Shown one piece after another: positions 21,563-33,941 of a stretch of 64,000 bases of DNA (the stretch's first letter is position 1; each line of letters begins with the position of its first letter). Source of the DNA: Zopfochytrium polystomum (Eukaryota > Chytridiomycota > Chytridiomycetes > Chytridiales > Chytridiaceae); contig JAIVFJ010000053.1 in the NCBI GenBank assembly GCA_025765615.1, positions 184,501 to 248,500 on the forward strand, given 5' to 3'. The notes beneath the pieces were generated by a model, which searched no databases, was not told the DNA's origin, and saw only the letters and a program-made list of their open reading frames with translations. The translations under genes were made by a program, and so were the position numbers.

Positions 21563-24500
21563 ATGGGCTACGTCACGGTCCTCGTCCAGCACAACTGGGC
21601 CATGCAGCCAGCGCCTTCCCCGCCGCCGCCGCCCTCGCCCCAGCCCCCGTCGGACTCGAAACATCTCGGCAACCACCACCACCACCACCACGAACATCGA
21701 AACCACAACCACCCACCGCCCACGCGCGCGTCTCGCCACACCCCTCGCCTCCAGATCCGCGACCGCGGGCGCCACCACGTTCACTTCCGGGACCAGCTCA
21801 AACCCGACGACAAGCGAGTCGGCGCCGTTCGCGCGTTTGTGCCAGACTCTGTGCGCCAGTTCGTCGAGGCCGTCGACGACGCCGTCGACCGCGGGGTTTG
21901 CGGCGGGCCGACGCCAACACGTCCAGGCGGCGTGGGTCGGTCCGATGGAAAAGCGGGGGCTTTCGCGGGGGACGAGCCGTGGCTGTGGGGCGGAGAGAAG
22001 GAGTACGAGCGGAGACGAGAGAGGGCGGCGAACAGGGCGATCTGGGAGGTGTGGATCGGCCGGCGCCCGGGGGTTAATGGGGAGGACGACCACGACGATG
22101 AGAGCGAAGTCGAAGGCAGATCGGGATGGAGGAACGCGTGCAGAGCAATGCGCCGCGCCGCAAAGCTAATCGCCCGCCTTGCGCCTCTGGCGCTCTCTTC
22201 TGAAGTCGCGGACCCGTTCAGATGGGACTACGTCAGAGAAGCCTGCAGAACTGGAAACTGGATAGTACCCGCGGACCTCAATGGTTTGAACTCGCCAGTC
22301 GGCGGCGTTCACCCGAGGGCCGCTCCGTCTGCAGGCAGCCCGGCAAGCCCTATCACATCGGGTCCGAAAAAAACTGACGGCAAGAAATTCCGGAGACGGT
22401 ACGAAGAGCCGCTCGGAGACCGCGAAGACGGTGGCGCCGAGGCCACACTGGCTGCAAAACGTGCGCGAAGGCGGTGCGCGGCTCTGGCGCGGCGGTCGGT
22501 TCTTGTGCTGTCTCGCGTTTCGGTACCAACTTCTGTCCCGCTTCAATGTTGGACCGGTCAATCGCCAGTTTTGGTGCACGGCGCTGCGGCGGGCGAATTT
22601 CTTCCTGAAGAGCGCGCGTTGGACGTTGAAGCCGCAGGGAGAGAATCGGTTCGATTCGTCGCATGGATACGTGCACGTTGTTACGAGGTTTTGCGAGAGG
22701 CGCTGGACACAAATGAATTAGCCACCGACGATGAAGAAGTTGCCAGTTTGCTTCTGATTATATCAGAGCTGGAGGACGCAATATCTGCCTCTTTGGAGGA
22801 TCTTCAGGGCCTGGAAGCCTCGGAAGCCGAGAACGGAAGCGGCAAAAGGACTTTTATCGAGACAGGGATCGAATGCCTTGTGACGGTGAGATCTTACAAC
22901 GAGAGTTGCACTCGGTCGCCATTGCTAACCGTCTGAATAGTGCCTCTGGCTTGCTTTGCAACGTCTTGACTATGCCTATGACGCCAGAGCCTTCCATATT
23001 CCTTTGGAGGTCATCGATTCGTTCCATCGGCTCGTCGGTACATACCTTCCGGAACTCTTGAAATCGGCAAAAAGCAAGCAAACCGAAGAAAGTCGTGCGG
23101 CAGACATTTTTCACACTGCACAGCTTGAGGAATCGTTCGACATTGTTAGTTGCGCTTGTAACGATCCCGAATAGGGCTCCTTCTTTCGGTTGCTGACACA
23201 ATACGTTAGGTGAACAGAATTGTCACGTTGGACGGCAAAACTGAGGAAATCCTGTCCCAGAGAATCGCCCTCTCCTTTCTTGCCCAAGCCGCACATAGTC
23301 CGCTTCCCCAATCCCAAGCGGTAGCTTTGCTTCAACCGTTTACGGGTATTTTGAATGACCTTCGTGGGAACCGGCAAGTGAATTATTACACACGCATAAA
23401 CTCCAAACTAAGCGTCGAATGTCGCTGCGCCCATGTCGCACACCACCCACAGTCACCACACTCGTGGGTTTCTCAAACTCGTAGCAACGGCGGCCGTCTT
23501 TTCGCCAGCATTGTGCCGACTTTTCGTACAACTCGTCGAATCTACAGCGAATGCGGAAGAGGGAGACCAAGGGCACAATTCGACTGACACTGCCTTTACC
23601 GGAACGGCTCCTCGAGCCTTGGCTGCTATTGCAGCGACTGCACCAACAGCTGCTGTTCGAGCCATCGCTCTCCGAGATGGGCTCTGCAGATGGGCCACCG
23701 CAGAGCTCGGTGATTGCGACGGTGGCATCCGCAGTCGAATGGGACCAGCAAGTGTCCGTGGTTTGAGCTTTGTCGCACGAGCGGCTCGTGCCTATGGGCC
23801 AGCAACCCCAGGAGCAGCCGCAGTTGGACTTGCCGGCTCGGCCGCTGCTGCCGGCGTTAGCGTCGTTTGCTTGGAGGCAGTCCGCAGCTTACGCCAAAGT
23901 TCGGGCCCGGCGGGCCGCGAAGCAGACAACGCTTTGAAATCCTGGGGCGCTGCAGCGACGCCGACGGATGGGGCCGGTTTCGTCTCTATGTTGTTCAAGT
24001 ACTTGAGCGCGGCGGCAGCTGAGCGATTCGCGGAGGGAGCCTTGAGGGACCGATTTCTCGAGGGGTTTTTGCGGAGTGTTGAGGGTAAAGCCGGTGCAAA
24101 TTTGGTTGGTGACGCAAAGCCAGGTCCCGGCAGGGGCCGAAGAAGAAAGGACGCTGGAAAGGCAAGAGTGTCACTTCCTCGGAGAGGCTTTTCGCCCGTT
24201 CACGGCAGTCCAATCGAGGATGACAGACGTGAAGAAGAGGAAGACGATGTCATCAAGGACATGAGGGAAGATGAGGAGGCCAAGAAGGATGGCGTATCGA
24301 TTCCAAAAACGCTTCCCCTTTCGACTGGACCTTACCACAACAACTATGAACGGGTCAACGACGGCAGCACGGTGGACAGCTCTGCGCGGCCAACAGGTTC
24401 GAATACGCCAGAATTTGCGAGAGATGCAAACGCAGCCGCGAGCGACCCACTAGGCCCATCATCCCTGACCGTCCGTTATGCCGATCCCGTCGCTGAAGCA

Positions 24501-24776
24501 GCGTCTGCGGCTGTTATTGCTGGCTGGCGACAGGTCGGTAAAGGAGTTGGACGGGTGTCCGAGCCAGCAACAGGAACTGTCAATCGGCGAAAACTTTTTA
24601 ATGGCGCGAGGAATCAGGCTCGAGTGCCTGCGAAGATCGAGGCTCCGGCACTTGTCCTGAAAGGGCCTATTCAGAGAGCAAATCTATCAGACGGCATGTC
24701 TACAAAACGAGATGGGGCAGATCGCGGTGGAAGAGGGCGGGCGACTGTGTCCTTTCCGGTGATATCTCGCGAATAG
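21563..24776 (+). CDS. Unrecognised large protein, divergent from the SCAPER-like gene
   Basis: No family recognised. Exon 1 (from ATG 21563) encodes a low-complexity N-terminus with Pro runs and a His-rich tract (near 21675-21715), then a more ordered helical part (CRAMRRAAKLIARLAPLAL; FVAWIRARCYEVLREAL). A donor at 22886 (GTGAGA) and acceptor at about 22940 lead to CLWLALQRLDYAYDARAFH and HRLVGTYLPELL. A second intron lies at about 23143-23210 and a third near 23380-23450. The last exon carries Ala-rich helices (about 23480-24100) and a long polar tail, stop at 24776. The start is about 100 bp from the opposite-strand SCAPER-like start, so the two may share a promoter. Coding potential rests on three in-phase intron joins; function unknown. 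Confidence 0.6.
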
Positions 24777-25467
24777 GCTGGAGTTACAACGACACTGCGT
24801 CGTCTGCCTTTCTGACGCCAGACGTATTAGAACCATCTCATGACTTTTTTTTCTGCTACAAGCTCGCTACTGCGCTCTTACTATGTTGTGAAAGTTCTGC
24901 AAAGAAAGCGCAAGAGCGAACGACAAAATACATCCACTGTTTACACATTTTTCATCATTGGTGCCTAAGCGTGTAAGGCGAGCACCAGACCCGGTGATTT
25001 TGACTCAGCCCTCTTTTGTTATCATCGAGGAAATTCTTGCAAAAACCGTTATTCTATGAAGCAGGTCATGCTTCGTATCAAACGCTCCAGCAAGAACAAG
25101 CCTATGCTTTTCGACGGTCTCACCCACGCAAGATTCACCCTCCACATCAATGACGAGCATTTGGGGCGGAATGAGAGACGCCTGCTGTGGGGGTGGGAGG
25201 TTGAAGCTACTTGTAAGTTGTTTTGGTTTTAGCTCCCCATGCAATCAATTCACTCGTCAACATGTTTTTGTCACCCCGACTCATTCGACGTGAGAATGCG
25301 ACAATCCAGGCCAGCTCCGATCGATTGATTGGTCTGCTGCGAACGAGAGACAATCAATCTGACAAGTTGTGACAAACCAGGAGGTGTTTGGGTGGCACGG
25401 GCACAGAAAACAAAGCTGAAAAATGACGAGCCATGAGCAAACCATGAGGGGGAGAAGAACAAAAAAA

Positions 25468-25511
25468 AATAAAAAAAATAAAATAAAATAAAATAAAATA
25501 AAATAAAATAA
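25468..25511 (+). repeat. (AAAAT)n microsatellite
   Basis: A-rich tract resolving into about seven clean AAAAT units. Confidence 0.9.
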
Positions 25512-25625
25512 TCAAGCAAGCGACGACTCGAGCAAAGCAACCGCAAAAATCAAAACCAGGAAGTGTGTGCGAGTGGTGGTGCGTATAAAAAAGACGGGAC
25601 GGGAACGGGGCTGTTTGCAAAGGGC

Positions 25626-25644
25626 CACACACACACACACACAC

Positions 25645-25687
<43 letters not shown>
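25626..25687 (+). repeat. (CA)n microsatellite
   Basis: About 30 CA dinucleotides with one interruption (CACGCA). It lies about 75 bp upstream of the start at 25761, probably in the promoter or leader. Confidence 0.95.
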
Positions 25688-25688
<1 letters not shown>

Positions 25689-25760
25689 CTCTGCAACAGC
25701 TACCTTCTCACCTCTGGTTGGCACAGAACTTCCTTGACAACAAGAAAGAAAAAAAGAAAA

Positions 25761-26070
25761 ATGCCCGTCGGACTCGGATCCATCCCCAGCCAAGCATACC
25801 CCGTCGTCGGCATCCTCTTGTTGGCTTTTGGAGGTGCGTTTCTGATTCTTTATTGGCTCTTGGCGCCCACCTAACGTTCTCCCTCTCACTCTCCACTCTC
25901 ACTCTCAATGTGTGTATATATCTCTACCCCCGCCGACCCCAGCCGGCGGCTTTCTTGCGACGGCCAACCCCACGTTCGACCGCCACCTTCGCGCCCGCTC
26001 CGACAAGGCTTCCCCCGTCAACGAATGGCTCAATCGCGCCAATGAGATGCCGACGCGGCGGCGACTGTGA
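25761..26070 (+). CDS. Small single-helix protein, unknown
   Basis: Two exons (25761-25833 and 25943-26070) joined in phase through a GTGCGT donor and CCCCAG acceptor, encoding 66 residues. The start ATG follows an A-rich leader. One hydrophobic helix (about residues 13-30, PVVGILLLAFGAGGFLATA) is followed by a basic tail ending PTRRRL. Size, one helix and a basic C-terminus resemble small accessory subunits of mitochondrial respiratory complexes, but no family is recognised and that is only a guess. Confidence 0.6.
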
Positions 26071-26883
26071 TCGAATCCCCAAAACGAGAGAATATTTACA
26101 TGCCTTTTTGCTCACAATCCAATGAAGACGGCTTTGACGGTCGCGATTCAACCTCGCCTCGACTTGAGCTTCGCAACTTGTGGTGCGGTCGGGTGCCCTC
26201 CTGAACTCACTTTGCACCGCCACAGCCACCCCCACCTTTACCCTTCGTACTATTTCGTCATCTCTATTCCAGTTCCACTGTATCTTGTTTTTTTTTTGTT
26301 GTTGTTGTTTCTTGCTTCCCTCTCTGTCTTCGACCTCTTGTCTTGGCGACCGCACATGCAATCAACAAATATAAAGTCAAAGGGGCCACGTCATTTTGAT
26401 GCGTGAGGAAGAAGAGACACACGCGCAAACGGAAATGCGATAGTCGACGAGGAGGACTTAAACATCTCTTTCCTGACATAATAATTCCGCGCGAATTCGA
26501 ATCCAGATGTTTGCAGGGTTGCTCTCTCAGTTTCGCCCAACCTATCTATCATGGCGGGACGACGACCACGGTTAACTTTCTTGGGAAAAGCAAGCATATG
26601 CACTTGAAGCAAGACATTGACCTCGGGACTCACAGCTCTGTTCCGCGTTCCCTTTGCTTGATGGAGGTTTCCTAGAAATTCATGCGAAGCAGAAAATGCT
26701 TTATCATGCTGAAGTCATCATTCCGTATCAAGCGTTCATGTGCGATACTTATCTTGATCTCGATGATTCTGCATTGAAGATATATTCTGTCGTAAAAGGC
26801 TCTTGCGAGTTTTGCTCAGCGACATAGCTGGCGTGATAGATCGCATAATCGAAATTGGGCACCAATCTAAGTCAGAACGGTAA
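26071..26883. other. Non-coding stretch
   Basis: 3' flank of the small gene, then AT-rich sequence with scattered short frames and no recognisable gene, RNA or repeat. Confidence 0.4.
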
Positions 26884-27677
26884 TTATGTCAGTGGTGCGC
26901 TTCGGTTTCGGAGCTCTGGTAAACAAATAATACGCGAATAGTGCTTACGGTGTCTGAACGCGTCAGATCGTTGCAAATGATCAGACGGGGAGTTGCTTGC
27001 AGCAATCATTCTAACTCTGATGTCACAAAGCTCTGCAATTGGCGTCTCCAACAAGTTGTGACGTGAGGGGAGTTGAACTCTTGCAATGAATGAATGAAGC
27101 GGCAGCATGGAAGATGAGAGCCTTACGAGGTCCTCAACGTGGCGAAACTCCGGCGGGACTGGACGGTGGTGGCCTTGGGCGAGCCCACAGGTACCGGCCG
27201 GGTAGTGTCTTAGCGAGTCCTGAATGAGCAAAAGAGCAGCTAGGCCCACCTCTGCGCGAGGCTTAAAGCGGCTTCCACTTGCACCGTCTCCGGAGTTGGC
27301 CCGCCCCACTTCCGCTTTCCGGCAACCGTCCCCCTCGCGTCGGCAGGCGCAACCGCTTCGGCCGTCCGAGCAGCAGGTTGTTGGTGTTAATGGTGCATGC
27401 TGAGAATGTGTTGGTTTTTTCTATCTATTAGTCGTGCAGTCCGATTTCAGTGCACCCCGCATATTTAAACTGGCATGGTGAACTAAAAAAGTGACACAAC
27501 GATGACAGGGTGCTCAAAGTATGCTTCTGCACTTACAGGAGCGTGTCGGACCTTCCTGGGTAATAGGCCTGCGTATCCTGCGCCAAACGGCTCACCCACT
27601 GGCGCAAACCAAGAAATATCTTTGAATACAAAAAATCGGGGCTTCTCCATGAATCGTTGGGGTTGGCTTGGCCGCAA
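26884..27677 (-). other. Possible minus-strand exons of an unknown gene
   Basis: Two open stretches look mildly protein-like. At 27677-27540, VFKDISWFAPVGEPFGAGY ends at a plausible GTAAGT donor. At about 27300-26884 there is LAALLLIQDSLRHYPAG, HVEDLVRLSSSML and NLLETPIAELCDIRV. No family recognised, and no start or end is fixed. They lie immediately outside the retrotransposon nest and may be the far side of a gene interrupted by it. Confidence 0.25.
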
Positions 27678-27789
27678 TCCACCCTCGCGCTGTCAAGCGC
27701 AATCCAGGGACGAGGGGGGTAAGGGACTTGTTCACATCAATCCATCACATCATCGCAGTTGAAGAAAAACTGATGTCTGTATCACTAGG

Positions 27790-28215
27790 TGATGAAATCT
27801 CACCCAGGACTGGAGGGACTTAGCGTGTGCAGAGAGGAAGAGGAAGAGAGAGAGATCAGTAGTGATGGAGAAGGGAGAGGAGTGAACGGATGGAGAGAGG
27901 AGAGAGGAGTGAGTGGGCAGAGAGGGAAGTGAGAGCAAATGGAGGATGGCATGGTTTGCACTGGATTCTGTCAAAGCAGCAAGAAGGGGGTTGGGTTCCT
28001 GGTTTTGATTTCTTGGAGAGGTTGCTGCTTTTATACTCCTGCAGGTTGGAGCCATCAGAAACAGAGGGAGCAGTGGGCTGCACAGAGCAGGCCACAGAAA
28101 TGAGATAAAACAGGCTGAGCACCAATCCCCAGCCTGGGCTAAGTACCCACTCAGGGCTGAGTACAACCCAGGGCAGGGCATCAACCAGGGCTGAGTACCA
28201 ACCAGGGCTGAGTAC
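27790..28215 (-). mobile_element. Copia-A LTR fragment
   Basis: Starts TGATGAAATC like the complete Copia-A LTRs at 47230 and 52104 and follows them through the GA-rich stretch, the reversed TATA region and the GCTGAGTACCA repeats. It is cut at 28215 where Copia-C begins; the rest of this LTR is not found on the other side. Confidence 0.85.
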
Positions 28216-28445
28216 TGTTAGTTTTGGGTCCTTTGGTGTAAGCAGTGTGCAGGAGCTTTGACCTGATACTGCTCTGCAAGGATGACTTGCAGCATTTTTG
28301 CAAGTGATGGTCCTTGTAACAGTTTTGTATAAAGACAAACACAAGACTGACAGAAGCCAAGATCAACCTCCCACCACCACCACCTTCAGTAGCGTACACC
28401 ACAGCAGCCCAACCCATCAATCAGCCATCATAGCGAATTCTTTCA
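28216..28445 (+). repeat. Copia-C 5' LTR
   Basis: 230-bp LTR from TGTTAGTTTTGGG to GAATTCTTTCA, matching the minus-strand LTR at 50094-50333. Left flank AGTAC would be half of a target duplication, but no right partner was found. Confidence 0.85.
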
Positions 28446-29040
28446 TACAAAACTGTTACCCATCCCAATCACATTCCCCTTGGTTCCAGCCAGATCCAAT
28501 CAGTAGAAGGGGTTGTACGCTTTTCAGATCTGCCAACTTTGCGGACCGATCACGGGCGCTACAGACATTGGACAGCTATTTCGTTAATACCATTGGAAAG
28601 CTCTTGATCTCCTCTTTCCAACGAACCCTCCTGATCTCGGATCAGACGCTCCTACGTCGCATCCACCGCCTCCAAAGTCGTCACCCACTTTTCCAACTTC
28701 AACCTCAATTTGCTCGCCTTCCAGACCTCCCCCAGCCGATCCCAAGCTATCATTGGAAAAGCCTGCTTCGGGACTACACGACTGCCACCAACGGCACCCC
28801 AAAATCACTCTCCTTTGTGATAAGCGACGCCTTTTTCCATTCAGGGTCACCAGATTACCTCCAACCCTCACCATTAATTTTTGATTTTTTGTCCCCAATT
28901 GGAGACAACGACCACCCCCCTACCTGACACACACCAAGCTAACAAACCAACTTTTCATCTGGTGCAACACCACCTTCACAACACACCCAAAATCCAACGA
29001 AATCCCTTCAAACTTGGCACACATAATCGTCCTGAGAAAA

Positions 29041-29700
29041 CAACATGACTACTGACTCAACCAACAGAACTCTCCAACAAAAATATCGACTTACGCCACT
29101 GCATTGACACAAGTCACATCAACGCAGAGCAGAATGATAAAGTTGATCCACTAGACCTCTGCGACACTGAAACCTGTCTCATCAGAGATGGACCATTCCA
29201 AGGACAGAGATTCCAATTGGTGCATCCGTCTTGTGGACCAGAGAAAGTAACTTGGTTTCCTGGTGCACAGAACCAGAATGCACATTGCTGTCTAATCATT
29301 CCTTGCCACATCTATTGAGCCCTCACCCAAATCACACCTGGTCAAAACTTCACTTACGAATTGGTTGGTGAATTGGGAATAATTTGCCGCACAGCAGACC
29401 AGGGACTTGCAAAGGAGATCATTGACGACTTTGAATGCATCAAAATGGAACCAACTGAAGCCTCAGATGCCTTCATTACCCAATTCACTGAAGCGTACCA
29501 TCGAGTCGACAGCTTTGCAAAATCAGCAGCTGGAGAACTTCTCCATCATATTTGCCCTTTCCAACAAGTTGTTCGAATCTTTGTTGGCTCACTGGGCCAG
29601 AGCCTGTTGGATATGGGGAAGGAAAAGTTTTTCTTGTTGTTGGCAACCCAGCTCCTCAGATAACAAGTTTAGCCAAACTAATCTCACTCTTCAAAAACCT
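29041..29700 (+). pseudogene. Copia-C gag relic
   Basis: Fragments such as CRTADQGLAKEIIDDFE and KMEPTEASDAF align with the Copia-B Gag (CRTTDQGLAKEIIDDFE, KMEPAESSKSF). Several stops and frameshifts occur, so it cannot encode full-length Gag. Confidence 0.8.
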
Positions 29701-30484
29701 GTTTGACAAAACAACTATGATAAGCAACACATCTAGTTGGCCAATCAAAGTGACAAAGGCTCAACTACTACTGCACCAAAAATCACCACACCAACTGTTA
29801 CTATCCTGGTTATCTGCTTCTTCATATCAATTGAAGAAGAAACAGCAGAGGTCCTCAAAAACCAACTTGCTCCATCAACTAATAATCAATCTGCCAAGTG
29901 TTTTGCTCTTCTCGTTTGATATGCATCAAAGTAACTGCCTTTACCCTCTCAACATTCAGCCATGCAGTCTCCGTCAGTAAAGATTCATCATTCCATGAAC
30001 AACAACACAGGCATTTCAGTTTTTGGAGACCTGCACCACTAACAACTGCCCCTGTGCCCTTTTAATAATACTTACTCATTTTCAACAGGGCATAACAAAT
30101 TCAGATTTGATGATATGGTGTTTTGCTCACCTATTGACCCATGTAGTCGGCGGTTCAATTTCTGGATTCCCTGACACAATTGTCATCGACATGGCCACCT
30201 TTTGAGATCAGAGTGTTTTCAACCACACTGAAACTCTCACCATCAAACATATTAGCGATTGGGATGACCAATAGTTATGCAAGTGCCAACTCTCACAACC
30301 ATGGCAACCTTGTGCAATTTCCTCTTGGCCTTGGACTCTGTTACATCAAGCTAAGCCTCTCTTTATCTTTGCTCACATAACTTCAGCCAAAGACAATTTG
30401 CTGTCCATTCATTGATTGAACCAGGATTGGTTGAGTAGTTTAACCATCCTCTTACTGTTTTGCCAGTGCAACATCAAACATCAT

Positions 30485-30805
30485 CTTCCACTTAGGGGGG
30501 AGGATTCTAGGGATAAGTGAAAGATGATCATCAGCACTGTATTGCCAAATTAGCGAACGATGATCATCAGCACAGAGTTGCAAAGTGGTCTCAGCATGGA
30601 TTGGCACCAACTTGGCATGGTCTTCTTGGTGCTGGGCTGCTGGCTTGGGAAAACGCTCTATCCATTTTAGCCAAATGAATCTGGACTCAGGAGTCAAACT
30701 ATGGAATACACTATTATTGCTTGGCTTAATTGACCCTGGCTAGGGACCTTAACTCACACATATTGACTGCTTCAGCTTTTATACACAGACATACTAACAC
30801 ACTTC
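30485..30805 (+). repeat. LTR-like insert inside Copia-C
   Basis: A purine tract (CTTAGGGGGGAGGA) is followed by a region with two GATGATCATCAGCAC units and a TTTTATACACAG segment. It looks like a polypurine tract plus LTR of another element. The same insert is in the minus Copia-C copy (about 61250-61570), so it predates the duplication of C. Confidence 0.4.
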
Positions 30806-31892
30806 ACCAGGTCCCACATCACAGGAAATTCCACTGCCATACCTGAGTCTTCACCTCAATTGCATCACTCTGATGAATTATCCTAACCAACTTCTCTGAC
30901 AAAACACAATGTTCCTTGAAAATAACTTTTGGCTCATTCCAAGGAGTATCAACGTTTATCTTTATTGGACACTCAACACAAACACTTTTTCACAGCAAAC
31001 TATAAACAAGCTCAACCTTGCAAGATTACTGAAGTTCCATTCTCATCAAAGATTCTTCCTTAGCTGAACCAAATCTAACTGACTCTAGATTTCAAACTGC
31101 TCTTAATAGAGTCACTCCAGAACAGCTATGTTCTTTGAATGCCTCATTCATTCATGCAGCATAACCAGGATCTGGAAGCTTCAGAGATTGCCCTCAACTT
31201 TTGTAATCTGACCAGAAACTTTGTGATTTTGGCTTGGATGTTAGACTTGACAAAAACATTCTGCTGATTCTATAACGCGGCAGAGTAGAAGACATCAGGC
31301 TAAGTCTTTGTTCCCTTTGCTTGCACTAACACTCTTCTACCAGCATAAATTCCACAACATCACTTGGAGACTAAAGGCAAATCATCATTAAACAGTCAAG
31401 CTCTGTGGAAACATCTGGATATACTAACTCTCATGAATGCTTTCTACCACTAACTTTGTCTCTATCTTTATTCTCCACTCTAGACCAACAAAAACAAAAA
31501 TCAACCACCTCACACACAGTTACAATTACCATATCATCAAACTATTCAAACCTCAGCAATCTCAGCAAAATTCAGGAAACCTTCAACTATTCATTCCTGC
31601 AGATCAGCTTCAGAAACAACACCAACATCACCACTTTGCTCCATTCAGTCACCAGTCACCTTGAACCATCTTTGAACTTGAATTTTGCCAGTTGAACAAG
31701 TTGAATTGGAGTTGCATTCAGTTTTCTACAGCCTCAACAAAGTCAGACAAAACATCAACCATTCCCCACAGCAGAGTCACTCCAGAAAACAACAACTTCC
31801 TCCATTCGGTCAGCATTCAGCTTCAGCAATCAGAATTGGAAGAAGTCAAACTGGGATTGGTAAAAAGTATCAACCACATGGTAATCCACAGT

Positions 31893-32330
31893 GAAAGTGA
31901 ATCAGATAACGGTGTACAGCTCTGGTGTTGGAGGTGACGGCACGACGGGTTGGATTCCGTGCTACTGCAATTAACGTCACCCCCAGTGGGTCTTACTGGG
32001 AGCACTATAGGCATGACTGAGGAAGGCCGGACCGATGTGGCAGACCGGCAATGTAAATCAACCGAAGGCCCACGAACACCGAAGTCCCAGCTTGTAGGCT
32101 AGTGCGGCCTGGACCTGTGTCAGAGGAGGTGGAGTCCTGAGCAGGGAGCCCATTCCGCACGGAGCACCAACCAGGAGACAGTTATTCTCCTGATGTGCCC
32201 AGGCGAGACGCGGGGCAAAGCGTTGAGGGCAAGCTGTGTATGGGGGAGTGGTTGCCTTGCCTCATAGGGTACTGGGGGGAGCCCAGACCAGCATCGTGCG
32301 GAAGGCTCACCTGTGCAGAATTTTTTATCC
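31893..32330 (+). other. Conserved GC-rich inter-pol block of Copia-C
   Basis: Starts GTGAATCAGATAACG and ends near GGAAGGCTCACCTG. It lines up along its length with the block inside the Copia-B intron-like sequence (45045-45485), including CACGACGGGTTGGA, ACTGCAATTAACG, AGCCCATTCCG and AAGGCTCACCTG. It separates the integrase-side and RT-side relics. Confidence 0.8.
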
Positions 32331-32451
32331 TTGCTTCCTTTTGCGTGTTGGATATCTGAGAGTGTGAAAAACTAATTCCTTCAAACTCCCCACAAGTCAA
32401 AACAATGGCAGACATACCCACCACTAGGTTTTATCTTCTCACAAAACAAAC

Positions 32452-33940
32452 TTGACCTCCAAAATTAGGGGTGCGCCACAAGCTTCTCCACCTCAAGAAG
32501 CACCTCCACCAGAGCCACCTCCACATCACCAACATTCACATTCACCATCACCTGATAACTCAGCCAAGCGTACGCGATCTGGGCAAACCTACCTCACAAG
32601 CACATGTCCCGATCCCCAAACTCGTGCAGAAGCCATGTCGGCAGCCTTTGAAGTTGAGGAACGGCCAACAACATCAACGTTGTGCAGAACAAATGAGTCT
32701 TCAAGTCTTCGTTGGCTCATTGTCATGGTGGCTGCAAACAACTGGCACACTGCTATTGTCGACATCAGCAACGCATACCTAAACAGCATGCTCAATGTGC
32801 CCATTTACATGGAGCAGCCAGACAGCTACTGCAGTGATGGCAAAGTCTGGCTACTGAAGAGAGCTGTTAATGTCGAATGGATATCAGCAAAGCAAAGCAG
32901 ACCCCTGTATCCTCTCCGTCAAGTGGATGGAAAAGTCATTTTCATTGCCATCTATGTCGATGATATTTGTTTCTTTGGGGATTCTGGGGAGATCACCTTT
33001 GCCATCACACTGCTAAAATCTCGTTAAAACCATCACAAGTAGGTTCTATTTCTCCACAACCACAAAACAAACATAACACTTAAAAATTTGGAATCCACCA
33101 CAAACTTCTTACCTTCAGGCGAAATTCCATCAGAACCGCACCAGCTGTCGGCACCATCTGACAACTCTGCAAAGTACAGCTCATGAAGTTATTAAACAAC
33201 CCACGAATGTCAACAAAACCTGGAACAAATGGGCCTACAAGGTCAAACTTTGTGAAGACAGCAGCATTGAGTGCTTCTGTGCACAGCTCATGGCTAAGGG
33301 CCCCACTTAGTGTCATTGCATTTATATTCAGAATACTCACTCAACTCTTTTCCAAATCAATAGTCCTTGTTAACTCACGGAAATGGCTGCCTGAACCAAC
33401 TGGGTCACTGACACAGTTGATATCAGCAACACGTACCTCAACAGCATATTTTATGTGCCAATCCGCATTGAGCAGTTCATTACCACTGCACTGACTGCTG
33501 GAGTTGAACAGCCACCTAAATCAAACAGTTGTCAGGAAAGTCATGCAATCTTCTGGGACTACTGCATCCTCTTTTGTCAGATTGACTCATCATCCACACC
33601 GCAAGCTAAGTTAACAATATTTGCTTTTTGGTGATTCTGGCCAAAACTTCTTCTACCTTTGCCTTGCCTAATTCTTTTACAAACTCTGCGAAATGGAAGC
33701 AATGAAACCATCCTCAATATGCAACTGGAACACCGCCACAACGGAATCTTCTTGCACCAGAAGCCTATATCAAGGATTTACTTCAACGCCATGCCAACAT
33801 TATCAACAACCGCACTGCAGTAACTGCCCTTCCCAGTAGTCTCAATCTTCAGCCATATGGGATTGACCAAGCAGCTCCAGACCAGAGACTGTACCAGGCA
33901 ATCCTTGGTGGCATCAACTACCTTGCAACACACATGTGAC
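32452..33940 (+). pseudogene. Copia-C reverse transcriptase relic
   Basis: Pieces in several frames match Copia-B RT: a Pro-rich leader, VDISNAYLNSMLNVPIYMEQ, KVWLLKRAVN, FIAIYVDDICFFGDSGEI, and at the end QAILGGINYLATH. Between these the frame is lost repeatedly and sections are missing. Confidence 0.8.
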
Positions 33941-33941
33941 C

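Larger units (their letters stand above)
24777..25760. other. Intergenic region with microsatellites
   Basis: No confident gene. It contains an AAAAT-type repeat and a CA repeat upstream of the small gene at 25761. A short open stretch after the ATG at 25056 was not recognised and is not annotated. Confidence 0.4.
28216..33941 (+). mobile_element. Copia-C retrotransposon, plus copy, degenerate and 3'-truncated
   Basis: Begins with a 5' LTR, then relics of gag (from about 29041), a Gln-rich segment, the conserved inter-pol block (31893-32330) and reverse transcriptase. Stops and frameshifts are frequent. It breaks off in the RT/RNase H region after GGINYLATH (about 33936), with no RNase H or 3' LTR following. 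Where it can be read, the protein resembles Copia-B. Confidence 0.8.

Noticed and set aside
23370..23450. GC-AG intron in the unknown gene
   Set aside because: A GCAAGT donor is possible at about 23371, but GTGAAT four bases later is equally good; without cDNA the claim is not supported.
25056..25240. Short plus-strand open stretch after the ATG at 25056
   Set aside because: No family match, no supported splice partner and no clear end; coding potential could not be shown.
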